Positions 34,133 to 44,566 of a stretch of 64,000 nt of DNA are shown piece by piece. Made by a program: the position numbers and the translations under genes. The first letter of the stretch is position 1; each line of letters opens with the position of its first letter. Origin of the DNA: Nocardioides malaquae (GTDB taxonomy: Bacteria > Actinomycetota > Actinomycetes > Propionibacteriales > Nocardioidaceae); NCBI RefSeq assembly GCF_015070385.1, contig NZ_JADCSA010000002.1, forward strand, positions 248,001-312,000, in the 5' to 3' direction. The notes beneath the pieces are model-generated. The model was not told where the DNA came from, searched no databases, and saw only the letters and a program-made list of their open reading frames with translations.

Positions 34133-34681
34133 TCAGCTCACGAAGCGGAAGATCAGCGGGTAGCGGTAGTCCTCGCCGTTGTTGGCCTTGACCGCGCCGA
34201 TGATCGTGAAGACGAGCCACCAGACGGCCACCACGGGCAGCAGCAGGAAACCGATGAGGGCGAGCATCAGCACGCCCGCCACGACAGCCCAGATGATCAT
34301 GCTGATCTGGAAGTTCAGCGACTCCACCGCCTGACGCCGCACGAACGCGGAGGAGGGGCCCTTGAGCATCATGACCAGGAGCGGGACCAGCCAGGCCAGG
34401 AAGCCTGAGCTCACGAACCCCGCCAGCAGGGCACCCCAGTGGGCGGCGCCCGCGTAGAGGCGCTCCTGGTCGGGTGCGAGCTGTGCCGGCTGCTGGCCGT
34501 AGGGGGCCTGGTGCTGGGGTTGTCCGTACTGGGGCTGCCCGTACTGCGGTTGTCCGTACTGGGGCTGTCCGTACGGGGGCTGTCCGTACGGGGGCTGCTG
34601 CTGCTGGCCGTAGGGCTGGCTCTGCGAGGGCGGTCCGTCCTGGGGGTCCGGAGCGCCGGTGGGCTCGTCTGGGTGGTTCAT
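34133..34681 (-). CDS. DUF4870 domain membrane protein with YGQP repeats
   Basis: The 182-aa protein has a low-complexity first 70 residues ([15 protein letters not shown] repeats). The DUF4870 region follows with hydrophobic segments around 90-105, 125-145 and 148-168, plus the conserved [13 protein letters not shown]. The family is of unknown function. AGGAGGAG lies 4 nt before the ATG at 34681, one of the strongest ribosome binding sites in the window. It follows the DUF3097 gene on the same strand with a 47-nt gap. Confidence 0.88.
   Translation of the reverse strand: MNHPDEPTGAPDPQDGPPSQSQPYGQQQQPPYGQPPYGQPQYGQPQYGQPQYGQPQHQAPYGQQPAQLAPDQERLYAGAAHWGALLAGFVSSGFLAWLVPLLVMMLKGPSSAFVRRQAVESLNFQISMIIWAVVAGVLMLALIGFLLLPVVAVWWLVFTIIGAVKANNGEDYRYPLIFRFVS
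34508..34600 (-). repeat. 15-bp repeats encoding YGQPQ units
   Basis: Degenerate 15-bp direct repeats inside the DUF4870 gene encode about six PYGQP or QYGQP units in frame. Confidence 0.8.
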
Positions 34682-34728
34682 GTCTCCTCCTCGGAGCCGG
34701 GTGGGCGCTGACAGGCGCTGACGGGGCG

Positions 34729-35583
34729 TCAGTCGACGGTGACGAAGTCGATGAGCTCCTCCACCCTACCGAGAAGCGCCGGGTCCAGGTCCTGGAAGCC
34801 ACGCACGCCGCCGAGGATGTGCTTCCACGCCCGAGCGATGTCTGCCTGGTCGCGGTGAGGCCAGCCGAGCTGCTGGCAGGTGCCCTTCTTCCAGTCGATG
34901 TGGCGCGGCACGTCGGGCCACCGGTCGAACCCCAGTCGCTGGGGCTTGACCGCCTGCCAGACGTCGATGAAGGGGTGACCGACGATCAGCACGTGCTGGC
35001 CGACCTCGGATCGCATGATTGCCTGCGCGATGCGACTCTCCTTCGAGCCCGGCACCAGGTGGTCGACCAGCACTCCGACGCGCCGTTGCGGCCCCGGGCG
35101 GAAGTCCTTGAGGTGGTCGGCGAGGTCGTCGACGCCGCCGAGGAACTCCACCACCACGCCCTCGATGCGCAGGTCGTCACCCCACACCTTCTCGACCAGC
35201 TCGGCGTCGTGGCGGCCCTCGACGAAGATGCGGCTCTGGCGGGCGACCCGCGCCTTCGCGCCGTGCACGGCGACCGACCCCGAGGCCGTGCGCGTCGCCT
35301 TCTGCGGCGCTGCCCGCTGCACCGGGGGCGTGAGGATCACCGGCCGGCCCTCGACCAGGTAGCCCGGGCCCATCGGGAAGGTGCGGCGCTTGAACCGGCG
35401 GTCCTCCAGGGTCACGGTCCGCAGGTCGCGGTCGATGCCGACGACCTCACCGCACCACTCGGTGGTGACCTCCTCCACCACCATGCCGATCTCGACGGCG
35501 AGCTCGGTGGCCCGGCCGCGCGCAGGTGCGCGCCAGTCGCCGGAGAGGACGTCGGAACCGTAGCGATCAGTCGGGGAAGGCAC
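34729..35583 (-). CDS. DUF3097 family protein
   Basis: This 284-aa protein is typical of the actinobacterial DUF3097 family. The N-terminal part has [19 protein letters not shown]. The central part [20 protein letters not shown] with [13 protein letters not shown] reads like a TOPRIM-type nucleotide-binding fold (Glu early, DxxxPGSKE later). The tail is Trp/His-rich ([16 protein letters not shown]). Its role is unknown. A nucleic-acid function is inferred from the TOPRIM-like pattern only. The GTG start at 35583 has a -10-like box 6 nt upstream. Confidence 0.87.
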   Translation of the reverse strand: MPSPTDRYGSDVLSGDWRAPARGRATELAVEIGMVVEEVTTEWCGEVVGIDRDLRTVTLEDRRFKRRTFPMGPGYLVEGRPVILTPPVQRAAPQKATRTASGSVAVHGAKARVARQSRIFVEGRHDAELVEKVWGDDLRIEGVVVEFLGGVDDLADHLKDFRPGPQRRVGVLVDHLVPGSKESRIAQAIMRSEVGQHVLIVGHPFIDVWQAVKPQRLGFDRWPDVPRHIDWKKGTCQQLGWPHRDQADIARAWKHILGGVRGFQDLDPALLGRVEELIDFVTVD

Positions 35584-35589
35584 GCGACC

Positions 35590-35595
35590 ACGCTA
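35590..35595 (-). promoter_or_regulatory. putative -10 box of the DUF3097 gene
   Basis: TAGCGT on the minus strand, 6 nt before the GTG at 35583. Confidence 0.5.
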
Positions 35596-35666
35596 GGACG
35601 AGGCGCCGACAGCCGGCCGGAGGCGCGACGGCGTGCCGTGATCTCACCCCGGCGGTTGGGCGAGCC

Positions 35667-36530
35667 TCAGGCCAGGGGCAGCGACCGCTGGTGGCGGGGG
35701 AGCTGCGCGTACGCCCGGTCGACCGCCTCCCGCAGGCCTTCGGCAGGAAACGGCCAGGTGCCGGCGGCCAGCGCGTCGGGCGCGCGTACGCCCCGGCCGG
35801 CGAGGTCGCGAATGGTCTCGGCCACGATCCCGATCGCGGCGCGCTGGTCCTGCACGAACTCCCGGTCCACCGTCGCGCCGTGGCCGGGCACCACCAGGCT
35901 GTCGGGTCGCAGCAGGCCGATGACGACGTCGAGGCTCGTGGGCCACTCCAGCGGGTAGGAGTCGGGTCCGTAGGAGGGCGGGCCGGCCTCCTCCACCAGG
36001 TCGCCGACGAAGGTCACGGCCGCATCGGGCACGTTGACCACCAGGTCGCCACCGGTGTGCCCGCGCCCGGGGTGGACCAGCTCGAGCAGGCGGTCTCCGA
36101 GGTCGAGCACCCGCACCGACGAGAACGTCGCGTCGGGGGCCACCAGCCGGGTCGCGCCGACCGCCTCGTGGTGGTCGCTGCTCTCGGGGTGTCCGGCTCG
36201 CGCGCGTTCGTCGCGGCAGGATTCGGCGTGCCGGGCGAACTCCTCCGCCGCGGTCTCGTGGGCCCAGACGGTCGGCCCGTCCCAGGCCTCCACCACGGCC
36301 TCGAGCCCGAACGTGTGGTCGAAGTGCCAGTGAGTGGTCACGACGGCGGTGACCGGCCCCAGTCCCAGCGCCTCGACGTCGGCCACCACGGCACGGCCGG
36401 CCTCCGCGGAGCCGTGGGTGTCGACCAACATCACTCCCGCGCTGCCTGCGACCAGTCCCACGGTCGTGTCGAGCCACGGCCGGCGGGAGACCCAGACGCG
36501 GTCGGCGACCTCGAGGAAGGGGGAGCGCAT
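35667..36530 (-). CDS. MBL-fold metallo-hydrolase
   Basis: This 287-aa metallo-beta-lactamase-fold protein has the zinc motif [11 protein letters not shown] (HxHxDH) near residue 75, a later His in [11 protein letters not shown] and [11 protein letters not shown]-type Asp ([10 protein letters not shown]). It resembles quinoprotein-relay or glyoxalase-like hydrolases, and the substrate cannot be assigned. The ATG at 36530 is chosen because TAGGCT lies 7 nt before it, although the open frame continues to 36698. It is divergent from hrcA. Confidence 0.88.
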   Translation of the reverse strand: MRSPFLEVADRVWVSRRPWLDTTVGLVAGSAGVMLVDTHGSAEAGRAVVADVEALGLGPVTAVVTTHWHFDHTFGLEAVVEAWDGPTVWAHETAAEEFARHAESCRDERARAGHPESSDHHEAVGATRLVAPDATFSSVRVLDLGDRLLELVHPGRGHTGGDLVVNVPDAAVTFVGDLVEEAGPPSYGPDSYPLEWPTSLDVVIGLLRPDSLVVPGHGATVDREFVQDQRAAIGIVAETIRDLAGRGVRAPDALAAGTWPFPAEGLREAVDRAYAQLPRHQRSLPLA

Positions 36531-36537
36531 GTCGGGG

Positions 36538-36543
36538 AGCCTA
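36538..36543 (-). promoter_or_regulatory. putative -10 box of the MBL hydrolase gene
   Basis: TAGGCT on the minus strand, 7 nt before the ATG at 36530. Confidence 0.6.
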
Positions 36544-36578
36544 GCCGTGGTGAGGTGGGCCGGATGGGGTCGCACTAG

Positions 36579-36584
36579 TAGGCT
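36579..36584 (+). promoter_or_regulatory. putative -10 box of hrcA
   Basis: TAGGCT, whose last base is the first base of the CIRCE, so repressor binding would block transcription initiation. Confidence 0.55.
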
Positions 36585-36610
36585 TGGCACTCGACTGACC
36601 GGAGTGCCAG
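36584..36610 (+). promoter_or_regulatory. CIRCE element (HrcA operator)
   Basis: TTGGCACTC-N9-GAGTGCCAG, against the consensus TTAGCACTC-N9-GAGTGCTAA. The arms are complementary over 8 of 9 positions. It lies 47 nt before hrcA. Confidence 0.92.
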
Positions 36611-36657
36611 ACGTCTCCGGGTTCGACGACCGTGCGAAGACCAGGCAGGAGGACGCG

Positions 36658-37689
36658 ATGACGCAGCAGGACCGCAGGCTGGCCGTGCTCCGCGCCATCG
36701 TCGAGGACTACGTCGCGACCGAGGAGCCCGTCGGATCCAAGTCCTTGGTGGAGCGCCATGGTCTCGGGGTGTCCCCGGCGACCGTGCGCAACGACATGGC
36801 GGCGCTGGAGGAGGACGGGTTGATCCACCAGCCCCACACCAGCGCCGGGCGCGTGCCCACCGACAAGGGGTACCGCGTGTTCGTCGACCGACTCGCCACC
36901 CTCAAGCCCATGTCCTCGGCCGAGAAGCGCGCCATCTCGTCGTTCCTCGACGGAGCGGTCGACCTCGACGACGTCGTGCAGCGGTCGGTGCGCACCCTCG
37001 CCCAGCTCACCCAGCAGGTGGCCGTGGTGCAGTACCCCACGTTGTCGCGCAGCACCGTGCGCCACGTCGAGTGCGTCGCGCTGGCCCCCAGCCGGTTGCT
37101 GCTGGTGCTGATCCTCTCCAGCGGCCGCGTCGAGCAGCGCGTGGTCGACCTGGGCCCCGACGAGGTGCTCGACGACACCCGCCTGGCGGAGCTGCGCGCC
37201 AGGATCAACCGGGTCAGCGCCGGGCAGCGCATCGCCGAGGCGTGCCTCGCGCTCGGCCACCTCTCCGAGGGCGTGCCCGGTGCCGACCGCGACCTGACGT
37301 CGGCGGTCGTCGACGCCCTGGTCGAGGCGATGTCGGACCACCGCCGTGACGAACGGGTCGCCGTCTCCGGCACCTCCTACCTGGCTCGTCACGGCGACCA
37401 CTTCGAGACCTCCGTACGTCCGCTGCTGGAGGCCATGGAGGAGCACGTGGTGCTGCTCAAGCTCCTCGGTGAGGCGAGCGCCGACGGTGAGCTCACCGTC
37501 CGCATCGGCACCGAGGGACCCTTCAGCAAGTTCTCGGCCACCAGCGTCGTGGCCTCCGGCTACGGGCCCGGCAACGACGCCCTCGCCAGCCTGGGCGTGG
37601 TGGGTCCGACCCGCATGGACTACCCCGGCACCATGGCGACCGTGCGGGCGGTGGCGCGCTACGTCTCCCGCATCCTCGACGACGCATGA
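36658..37689 (+). CDS. hrcA: heat-inducible transcription repressor HrcA
   Basis: This 343-aa repressor has an N-terminal winged helix ([20 protein letters not shown], then [20 protein letters not shown]) and the HrcA effector domain ending [20 protein letters not shown]. It binds CIRCE and represses chaperone genes. A CIRCE lies in its own upstream region, so it is autoregulated with dnaJ, which follows 64 nt later. The ATG at 36658 is preceded by AGGAGGA. Confidence 0.95.
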   Translation: MTQQDRRLAVLRAIVEDYVATEEPVGSKSLVERHGLGVSPATVRNDMAALEEDGLIHQPHTSAGRVPTDKGYRVFVDRLATLKPMSSAEKRAISSFLDGAVDLDDVVQRSVRTLAQLTQQVAVVQYPTLSRSTVRHVECVALAPSRLLLVLILSSGRVEQRVVDLGPDEVLDDTRLAELRARINRVSAGQRIAEACLALGHLSEGVPGADRDLTSAVVDALVEAMSDHRRDERVAVSGTSYLARHGDHFETSVRPLLEAMEEHVVLLKLLGEASADGELTVRIGTEGPFSKFSATSVVASGYGPGNDALASLGVVGPTRMDYPGTMATVRAVARYVSRILDDA

Positions 37690-37753
37690 GCACCCCCCGT
37701 CGCCTCCCCGTTCCATCTCCGCTCCCATCCCCACGACTGCACGAGGAACCACG

Positions 37754-38932
37754 TTGAGCCAGGACCTCTATGACCTTCTCGGGGTCTCCCGCGACGCCGA
37801 CGGCGACCAGATCAAGAAGGCCTACCGCAAGCTCGCCCGCCAGCTGCACCCCGACGTCAACCCCGACCCGGAGGCGCAGGAGCAGTTCAAGCAGGTCTCC
37901 ACGGCCTACGAGGTGCTCTCCGACCCGCAGAAGCGGGCCCACTACGACCGTGGCGGCGACCCCTTCGGCGGGGCCGGCGCGGGCTTCGGCCAAGGCGCAG
38001 GATTCTCCTTCACCGACATCATGGACGCCTTCTTCGGCGGCGCGGCGCCCGGCGGCCAGGGCGGGGGACGCGGTCCGAGGCCGCGTACGCGCCGGGGCCA
38101 GGACGCCCTGATCGCGCTCGAGGTCGAGCTGGCCGAGGCGGCCTTCGGCGTCACCAAGGAGATCAAGGTCGACACCGCCGTCACCTGCGGCCAGTGCCAC
38201 GGGGCCGGCGCTGCCCCGGGCACCGAGCCCGTCACCTGCGGCACGTGCCACGGTGCCGGCGAGGTCGCCCAGGTGCAGCGCTCGTTCCTCGGGGAGATCC
38301 GTACGCTGCGCCCCTGCGCCGCCTGCCGGGGCTACGGCTCGCTCATCCCCGACCCGTGCCGGGAGTGCTCGGGCGACGGACGGGTCCGCTCGCGGCGCAC
38401 CCTCAACGTGAAGATCCCCGCGGGCGTCGACGACGGCACCCGGGTGCAGCTGGCCGAGCAGGGTGAGGTGGGGCCCGGAGGCGGTCCGGCCGGCGACCTC
38501 TACGTCGAGATCCGGGTGGCGCAGCACGCCACCTTCGTCCGCCACGGCAACGACCTGCACTGCACCGTCTCGGTGCCGATGACGGCCGCCGCGCTCGGCA
38601 CCACGCTCGACCTGCCCCTGCTGGAGGCTGACCTGCCCGAGGCGACGGAGGGCGCCGAGGAGCCCGAGCGCACCTTCGAGCTGGAGATCCGTCCCGGCAC
38701 CCAGTCGGGCACCGAGCAGGTCATCCGTGGCCGCGGAGTGCCCGGCTTGCGCGGCGGACGGGGCGACCTCATCGCCACCGTCGTGGTGGAGACGCCCTCC
38801 AAGCTGGACGCCCGCCAGGAGGAGCTGCTGCGCGAGCTCGCCAGCCTGCGGGGCGAGGAGGCCCCGGAGGGCACGGTCCGTTCGAGCTCGCGCTCCGTCT
38901 TCGGACGCCTGCGCGACGCCTTCCAGGGCTGA
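37754..38932 (+). CDS. dnaJ: chaperone DnaJ (type I, DnaJ2-like)
   Basis: This 392-aa type I J-protein has a J domain ([23 protein letters not shown] motif in QLHPDVNPD), a Gly/Phe linker and four zinc motifs ([32 protein letters not shown]). The substrate-binding C-terminal domains follow. It stimulates DnaK. The copy adjacent to hrcA in actinobacteria is the second dnaJ, distinct from the one in the dnaK operon. It starts with TTG at 37754 after GAGGAACC. Confidence 0.95.
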   Translation: MSQDLYDLLGVSRDADGDQIKKAYRKLARQLHPDVNPDPEAQEQFKQVSTAYEVLSDPQKRAHYDRGGDPFGGAGAGFGQGAGFSFTDIMDAFFGGAAPGGQGGGRGPRPRTRRGQDALIALEVELAEAAFGVTKEIKVDTAVTCGQCHGAGAAPGTEPVTCGTCHGAGEVAQVQRSFLGEIRTLRPCAACRGYGSLIPDPCRECSGDGRVRSRRTLNVKIPAGVDDGTRVQLAEQGEVGPGGGPAGDLYVEIRVAQHATFVRHGNDLHCTVSVPMTAAALGTTLDLPLLEADLPEATEGAEEPERTFELEIRPGTQSGTEQVIRGRGVPGLRGGRGDLIATVVVETPSKLDARQEELLRELASLRGEEAPEGTVRSSSRSVFGRLRDAFQG

Positions 38933-38990
38933 GTCGGAGCGACCGTCACCCGAGGTCGCGCCACCCTGCCCCGTTCCCCGAGGAGACCCC

Positions 38991-39755
38991 ATGACACTGC
39001 CGGTCCACCTGGTCGACGACCTCTCCGACGCGACGCCCGGCACACGCGTGGAGGTGCGTGGCGACGAGGCGCACCACGCCGTCGCCGTGCGGCGTCTGGA
39101 GGTGGGGGAGCGCGTCGTGCTGACCGACGGCGCCGGCAGGTCGGTCACCGGACCGATCGCCTCGACCGGCAAGAGGGTCTTCACCGTCGACGTGGAGGAG
39201 AGCGCCACCACTGAGCGTCCGCGCCCCTCGGTCACCGTCGTCCAGGCCCTGCCCAAGGGCGAGCGCGGCGAGCTGGCCGTGGAGGTGCTCACCGAGGTCG
39301 GCGTCGACGTCGTGGTGCCGTGGGCGGCCACCCGGTCCGTCGCGGTGTGGCGGGGCGAGCGGGCGGTGAAGTCGCGCACGAAGTGGTCGGCCACCGCGCG
39401 GGAGGCCGCCAAGCAGGCGCGCCGCGCCTGGCACCCCGAGGTGACCGCGTTGGCCAGCACGGCTGACGTCGTGGCGCGGATCCGCTCCGCCCCCGTGGCG
39501 CTGGTGCTGCACGAGGAGGCCAACCTGGCGTTGGCCGAGGTCGACGTGGCCGGGGCCGACGAGCTGCTGCTCGTCGTGGGCCCCGAGGGTGGGATCACGC
39601 CCGAGGAGCTGGAGGCCTTCGCGGAGGCGGGGGCCCGTGCGGTACGCCTGGGCGCCGAGGTGCTGCGTACGTCGACGGCCGGCGTCGTCGCGGTCGGTGC
39701 GCTGCTGGCGCGGACGCCCCGCTGGGGGCGTCCGCCTCACGTCACTGGAGCGTGA
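38991..39755 (+). CDS. rsmE: 16S rRNA (uracil1498-N3)-methyltransferase
   Basis: This 254-aa SPOUT-class methyltransferase has an N-terminal PUA-like part (RGDEAHHAVAVRRLEVGE) and a C-terminal knot domain (LLVVGPEGGITPEELEAF, then VRLGAEVLRTSTAGVVAVGA). It modifies U1498 of 16S rRNA. AGGAGACCCC precedes the ATG. The gene ends 14 nt inside the 3' end of the convergent lipoprotein gene. It is in the usual place behind dnaJ. Confidence 0.95.
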   Translation: MTLPVHLVDDLSDATPGTRVEVRGDEAHHAVAVRRLEVGERVVLTDGAGRSVTGPIASTGKRVFTVDVEESATTERPRPSVTVVQALPKGERGELAVEVLTEVGVDVVVPWAATRSVAVWRGERAVKSRTKWSATAREAAKQARRAWHPEVTALASTADVVARIRSAPVALVLHEEANLALAEVDVAGADELLLVVGPEGGITPEELEAFAEAGARAVRLGAEVLRTSTAGVVAVGALLARTPRWGRPPHVTGA

Positions 39756-40743
39756 ACTCCTTCGAGTCGCTCGTGGGGCCGGGGCCCTCGGCCCCACCCG
39801 TGGGGTCGTCGGTCATCGCGACGAACGTGTAGTCACCCGGCTCGAGCTCGCTGACGTCGATGCTGGTGTGCCAGGGGTGCAGCTTGTCGACCCAGCCCTC
39901 GGCGGTCGCGAAGCCCTCGAGCACGACCTCCTCGTCCTTCAGGACCTGCCACGGCACGGTCGCCTCGAACGAGCTGGCCAGCCCCTCGGCGTCGAGGACG
40001 TCACCGGAGACGGTGCCGTCCTGCGAGGGCACGCTGATGTTCACCAGGGCCAGGGCGTTCTCCCACTTGGCGCGCTTCACCGGAGCCGACACGTCGATGC
40101 CGAAGAGGGTGCTGGGGTAGGCCTCGGTCTCCCCGGTCGGGTCTGGGGTCTCGCTCGTGGTGGGGTCCTGGGACGTGTCGGGGTCCTGGGACTCCGGGGT
40201 CTCGGCGCCAGGGGCGCGACGCACGAACTGCACCGGCGTCTCGGCCTGCTCGACGCCCTGCAGGGTGTGCACCATCTGCTGGATGGCCAGCCAGGCCTCG
40301 TGCTCGCTCATGCCGTCGGGGCGCTCGGTGAACGCGTCACCGTTGAGGGTGACCGTGATGGCGCGGTCGGTGGACTTGACGTCGGTGACGGTGTCGCCGG
40401 GCCACAGCGTCCGGTAGTCGGGGTCGAGCGGCGTGCCGCCGTCGACCAGCTTGGCGGCCTCGGTGAGCGCCACGCCCTCGACCTGCTGGAACTCGCGGAA
40501 GAGGCGGAGCTCGCCCGCCGCCTCGCCTGCGTAGTAGAGGGGGACGGCAACGGTGATCGGTGCCGGCTCCTGCGACTCCTGGGCCTCGTCGGTCTGCGTG
40601 GGAGTGGCGTCGGGCGTCGACTCGTTGGTCTCCGCCGAGTCGGGCGTCCCCTCGCTGCCGCACCCGGTCAGGGTCAGGGCGGCCACGGCACAGGCGGAGA
40701 TGAGCGCACGCCGGCGGCGATGCAGGGAAGGCTTGGAGATCAT
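39742..40743 (-). CDS. lipoprotein with GerMN and Gmad2 domains
   Basis: The 333-aa protein has a lipoprotein signal with lipobox LTLTGCGS, an acidic Thr/Glu-rich spacer, and a GerMN domain (VAVPLYYAGEAAGELRLFRE). After a second low-complexity spacer comes a Gmad2 immunoglobulin-like domain (WQVLKDEEVVLEGFATAEGW, ending PGDYTFVAMTDDP). The pairing is known in actinobacterial cell-envelope lipoproteins such as LpqB relatives, and function is unclear. The ATG at 40743 sits 7 nt after TACCGT. It is convergent with, and overlaps by 14 nt, rsmE. Confidence 0.88.
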   Translation of the reverse strand: MISKPSLHRRRRALISACAVAALTLTGCGSEGTPDSAETNESTPDATPTQTDEAQESQEPAPITVAVPLYYAGEAAGELRLFREFQQVEGVALTEAAKLVDGGTPLDPDYRTLWPGDTVTDVKSTDRAITVTLNGDAFTERPDGMSEHEAWLAIQQMVHTLQGVEQAETPVQFVRRAPGAETPESQDPDTSQDPTTSETPDPTGETEAYPSTLFGIDVSAPVKRAKWENALALVNISVPSQDGTVSGDVLDAEGLASSFEATVPWQVLKDEEVVLEGFATAEGWVDKLHPWHTSIDVSELEPGDYTFVAMTDDPTGGAEGPGPTSDSKEFTLQ

Positions 40744-40750
40744 GGGGACC

Positions 40751-40756
40751 ACGGTA
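40751..40756 (-). promoter_or_regulatory. putative -10 box of the GerMN lipoprotein gene
   Basis: TACCGT on the minus strand, 7 nt before the ATG at 40743. Confidence 0.45.
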
Positions 40757-40842
40757 GTCAACCGAGTGCGGGGCGCGGACGAATTCGGCGCAGCCCGCCA
40801 TCGTGACCTACGCCGCACCGCGACGTCGTCGGTCCGGTTCCC

Positions 40843-40848
40843 TAAGGT
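40843..40848 (+). promoter_or_regulatory. putative -10 box of the HIT gene
   Basis: TAAGGT, 6 nt before the ATG at 40855. Confidence 0.5.
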
Positions 40849-40854
40849 GGGGCC

Positions 40855-41226
40855 ATGAGCTCCTCCTCCGACACGGCGGCCGCGGTCGCCGACTGCTTGT
40901 TCTGCAAGATCGTGAGCGGCGAGGTGCCGGCGACGGTCGTGCACCGGACCGCGACGACGCTGGCCTTCCGGGACGTCAACCCCCAGGCGCCGACGCACGT
41001 CCTGGTGGTGCCGCAGTCCCACTTCGCCAACGCGGCGGAGGTCGCGGCCGGCGAGCCCCGCACGGTCGCCGACCTGGTCTCGACCGCCGCAGCCGTCGCC
41101 GACGCGGAGGGTCTCGGTGGGGACTACCGCCTGGTCTTCAACACCGGCGCCGGCGCCGGACAGACCGTCTTCCACACCCACCTGCACCTGCTCGGTGGGC
41201 GGCCGCTCTCCTGGCCGCCCGGATGA
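40855..41226 (+). CDS. HIT family protein (HINT-type)
   Basis: This 123-aa histidine-triad protein has CLFCKIVSGEVPATVV at the start and the triad TVFHTHLHLLGG (HxHxH) near the end. Hint-type members hydrolyse nucleoside phosphoramidates such as AMP-lysine. The natural substrate here is unknown. It is the first gene of a rightward series through era. Confidence 0.92.
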   Translation: MSSSSDTAAAVADCLFCKIVSGEVPATVVHRTATTLAFRDVNPQAPTHVLVVPQSHFANAAEVAAGEPRTVADLVSTAAAVADAEGLGGDYRLVFNTGAGAGQTVFHTHLHLLGGRPLSWPPG

Positions 41227-41334
41227 GTCGCGTGGCCACGAGGCGCCCTCTCATGCGCCCCGCTGCAGCCGAGCGTGGCGGCCCGGTGCTCGCGTACGAT
41301 GGCGGGGTCCCTGCACCGCAGACCGAAAGCATCC

Positions 41335-42350
<1,016 letters not shown>

Positions 42351-42354
<4 letters not shown>

Positions 42355-42809
42355 GCATCGAGGTCCTCGACGAGTCCGGCCACGACCTTGACGTGCAGCA
42401 CCTGGCGACGCTGAGTCGCTTCGTCATGGACGCCATGCGCGTGCACCCGCAGGCCGAGCTCTGCATCAAGGCCGTCGACGAGGAGACGATCGCCGAGCTC
42501 AACGAGCAGTGGATGGAGAAGGACGGGCCGACCGACGTACTGGCCTTCCCGATGGACGAGCTGCGCCCCGGCAAGGTCAACGAGGAGCCCGAGGAGGGAG
42601 TCCTCGGTGACCTCGTCCTCTGCCCGACGGTGGCCGAGCGGCAGGGGGAGACGGCCGGGCACGGCACGCTCGCGGAGATCGAGCTGTTGACGGTGCACGG
42701 CATCCTCCACCTGCTCGGCTACGACCACGCGGAGCCGGAGGAGCACAAGGAGATGTTCGGCCTGCAGGACGAGCTCCTCGCCCGTTGGCGCGCTCCTCGC
42801 GCCGTCTGA
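42351..42809 (+). CDS. ybeY: endoribonuclease YbeY
   Basis: This 152-aa rRNA maturation RNase has the zinc motif VHGILHLLGYDHAEPEEH (three histidines) near residue 115. Family blocks PTDVLAFPMDE and GDLVLCP precede it. It trims the 16S rRNA 3' end and has a role in ribosome quality control. Translationally coupled to phoH. Confidence 0.95.
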
Positions 42810-42822
42810 GGGGCGTACGCAG

Positions 42823-44223
42823 GTGAGCGGGCCGGGTCTGCTCGCAGCCGTCGTGCTGCTGGTCGCCGTGGCCAGCGTGCTCGTCGCGGTCGACACCGCT
42901 CTCTCGCAGTTCTCCCGCGCCCGGGCCGAGGAGCTCCGTGAGTCGCGCCGTGCCGGGGCCTCCTCGTTGGTGCGGATCCTCGACGAGCCCGCCCGCCACC
43001 TCAACACGGTGCTGCTGCTGCGGATGGCCGCGGAGGTCGCGGCCGTCGTCGGGGTCGCCCTGTGGTGGCACGACCACTTCGACGGCGCCTGGTGGCCCAC
43101 GGCGGCGACGAGTGTCGGGGTCATGACGTTGGTCGCCTTCGTCGTGGTCGGGGTGGCGCCACGCACGCTCGGACGCCAGCACGACGCTGCGATCGCCACC
43201 GCCGCGGCCGGCCCGGTGCGGGCGCTCACGCGGGTGCTGGGGCCGCTCCCGCAGCTGCTGATCCTGCTCGGCAACGCCCTCACCCCCGGGCGAGGCTTCC
43301 GTCGGGGCCCCTTCGCCACGGAGACCGAGCTGCGCGAGCTGGTGGACCTGGCGACCGCCTCCGACGTCATCGAGGAGGGCGAGCGCAAGATGATCCACTC
43401 GGTCTTCGAGCTGGGTGACACCGTCTGCCGCGAGGTCATGGTGCCGCGCCCCGACGTCGTGTGGATCGAGCGCCACAAGAACCTGCGCCAGGTCACCAGC
43501 CTCTTCCTGCGCTCGGGCTACTCCCGGATCCCGGTCATCGGCGACGACCTCGACGACGTCGTGGGCATGGTCTACCTGAAGGACGTCGTGCGCCGGGACT
43601 TCGACGACCCAGAGGTGGAGACCACCATGCGGGTCGAGGAGGTGATGCGCGAGGCCCACTTCGTGCCCGACACCCTCGCCGCCGACGTCCTGCTGGCCCA
43701 GATGCAGGCCCGCCGCCAGCACATCGCCGTCGTGGTCGACGAGTACGGTGGGACCGCCGGGCTGGTCACCATCGAGGACGTGCTGGAGGAGATCGTCGGG
43801 GAGATCACCGATGAGTACGACGACGAGACCCCCGAGGTCGAGGTCGTCGGGTCCGCGACCCGGGTGTCGGTCCGCTACGCCGTCGACGACCTGGTCGACC
43901 TGTTCGGGGTGCGGGTGATCGACGACGAGGTCGACACGGTCGGCGGGCTGCTGGCCAAGCACCTCGGCCGGGTGCCCTTGCCGGGTGCGGTGGTGGAGGT
44001 GCACGGACTCCGCTTCGTGGCCGAGGACCCACGAGGTCGGCGCAACCAGGTGGCCACCGTCCTGGTGAGCCCCGTCGCGGCCGGGTCCGTTCCGGGCGTC
44101 GGCGCCGAGGCCGACCGCGAAGACCACACAGAACCGCGCCCCGAACCGCGCAGCGAACCGCGCCCCGAGCACCACCTGGAGGAGACCGATGACCGAGACG
44201 GCCCAGACCCCCTTGACGCCTGA
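42823..44223 (+). CDS. CNNM/CorC-type hemolysin family protein with CBS domains
   Basis: The 466-aa membrane protein has an N-terminal DUF21/CNNM transmembrane domain (hydrophobic segments near 5-22, 60-78 and 88-110), a CBS pair ([40 protein letters not shown]) and a C-terminal CorC/HlyC domain. The family is tied to Mg2+/Co2+ homeostasis. The 'hemolysin' name is historic. An acidic Glu/Pro/Arg tail ([12 protein letters not shown]) follows. The GTG start lies 13 nt after ybeY. The 3' end overlaps the next gene by 35 nt. Confidence 0.92.
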   Translation: MSGPGLLAAVVLLVAVASVLVAVDTALSQFSRARAEELRESRRAGASSLVRILDEPARHLNTVLLLRMAAEVAAVVGVALWWHDHFDGAWWPTAATSVGVMTLVAFVVVGVAPRTLGRQHDAAIATAAAGPVRALTRVLGPLPQLLILLGNALTPGRGFRRGPFATETELRELVDLATASDVIEEGERKMIHSVFELGDTVCREVMVPRPDVVWIERHKNLRQVTSLFLRSGYSRIPVIGDDLDDVVGMVYLKDVVRRDFDDPEVETTMRVEEVMREAHFVPDTLAADVLLAQMQARRQHIAVVVDEYGGTAGLVTIEDVLEEIVGEITDEYDDETPEVEVVGSATRVSVRYAVDDLVDLFGVRVIDDEVDTVGGLLAKHLGRVPLPGAVVEVHGLRFVAEDPRGRRNQVATVLVSPVAAGSVPGVGAEADREDHTEPRPEPRSEPRPEHHLEETDDRDGPDPLDA

Positions 44224-44557
44224 GGACGCCAAGCTGGTCACCCTGGCCCGGGCCACCCGCGCCCGGGTGGGGGCAGCCGAGGGTGCCGCGGTCCGTGACA
44301 CCGACGGACGGACCTACGCCGCCGCGTCGGTCGAGCTCTCCGCCCTGCGGCTGGGCGCGGTGCAGGCCTGCGTGGCCATGGCCATCGCGGGCGGCTCGAC
44401 GGGTCTCGAGGCCGTCGTACGCCTGGGCGAGGAGACCCGCCTGGATGCCGACGCGCTCGCGGTGCTGCGCGAGTTCGGTGGCGACGAGGTGCTCGTCCAC
44501 CTGGGGGACCCGCGGGGCCGGGTGCTCGACAGTCGCGTCGCCGGGGCCGCGTACTAG
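44189..44557 (+). CDS. cytidine deaminase-like protein without catalytic residues
   Basis: This 122-aa protein aligns by pattern with the cytidine deaminase fold (TDGRTYAAASVELSALRLGA, then AIAGGSTGLEAVVRLGE). It lacks the zinc His/Cys-Ala-Glu and the PCxxC pair, so deaminase activity is very unlikely. Genes at this position between the CBS protein and era in other actinobacteria look similar (for example the Rv2365c position in M. tuberculosis). The role is unknown. It begins within the CBS gene and ends 9 nt before the SIP gene. Confidence 0.8.
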   Translation: MTETAQTPLTPEDAKLVTLARATRARVGAAEGAAVRDTDGRTYAAASVELSALRLGAVQACVAMAIAGGSTGLEAVVRLGEETRLDADALAVLREFGGDEVLVHLGDPRGRVLDSRVAGAAY

Positions 44558-44560
44558 CCT
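44555..44560 (+). promoter_or_regulatory. putative -10 box of the SIP gene
   Basis: TAGCCT, overlapping the previous stop codon and 6 nt before the GTG at 44567. It would give an internal leaderless start for the SIP-era pair. Confidence 0.45.
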
Positions 44561-44566
44561 TGCCGG

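Noticed and set aside
42823-44223. Hemolysin toxin
   Set aside because: The name is historical. The domains are CNNM/DUF21, CBS pair and CorC, associated with divalent-cation homeostasis.
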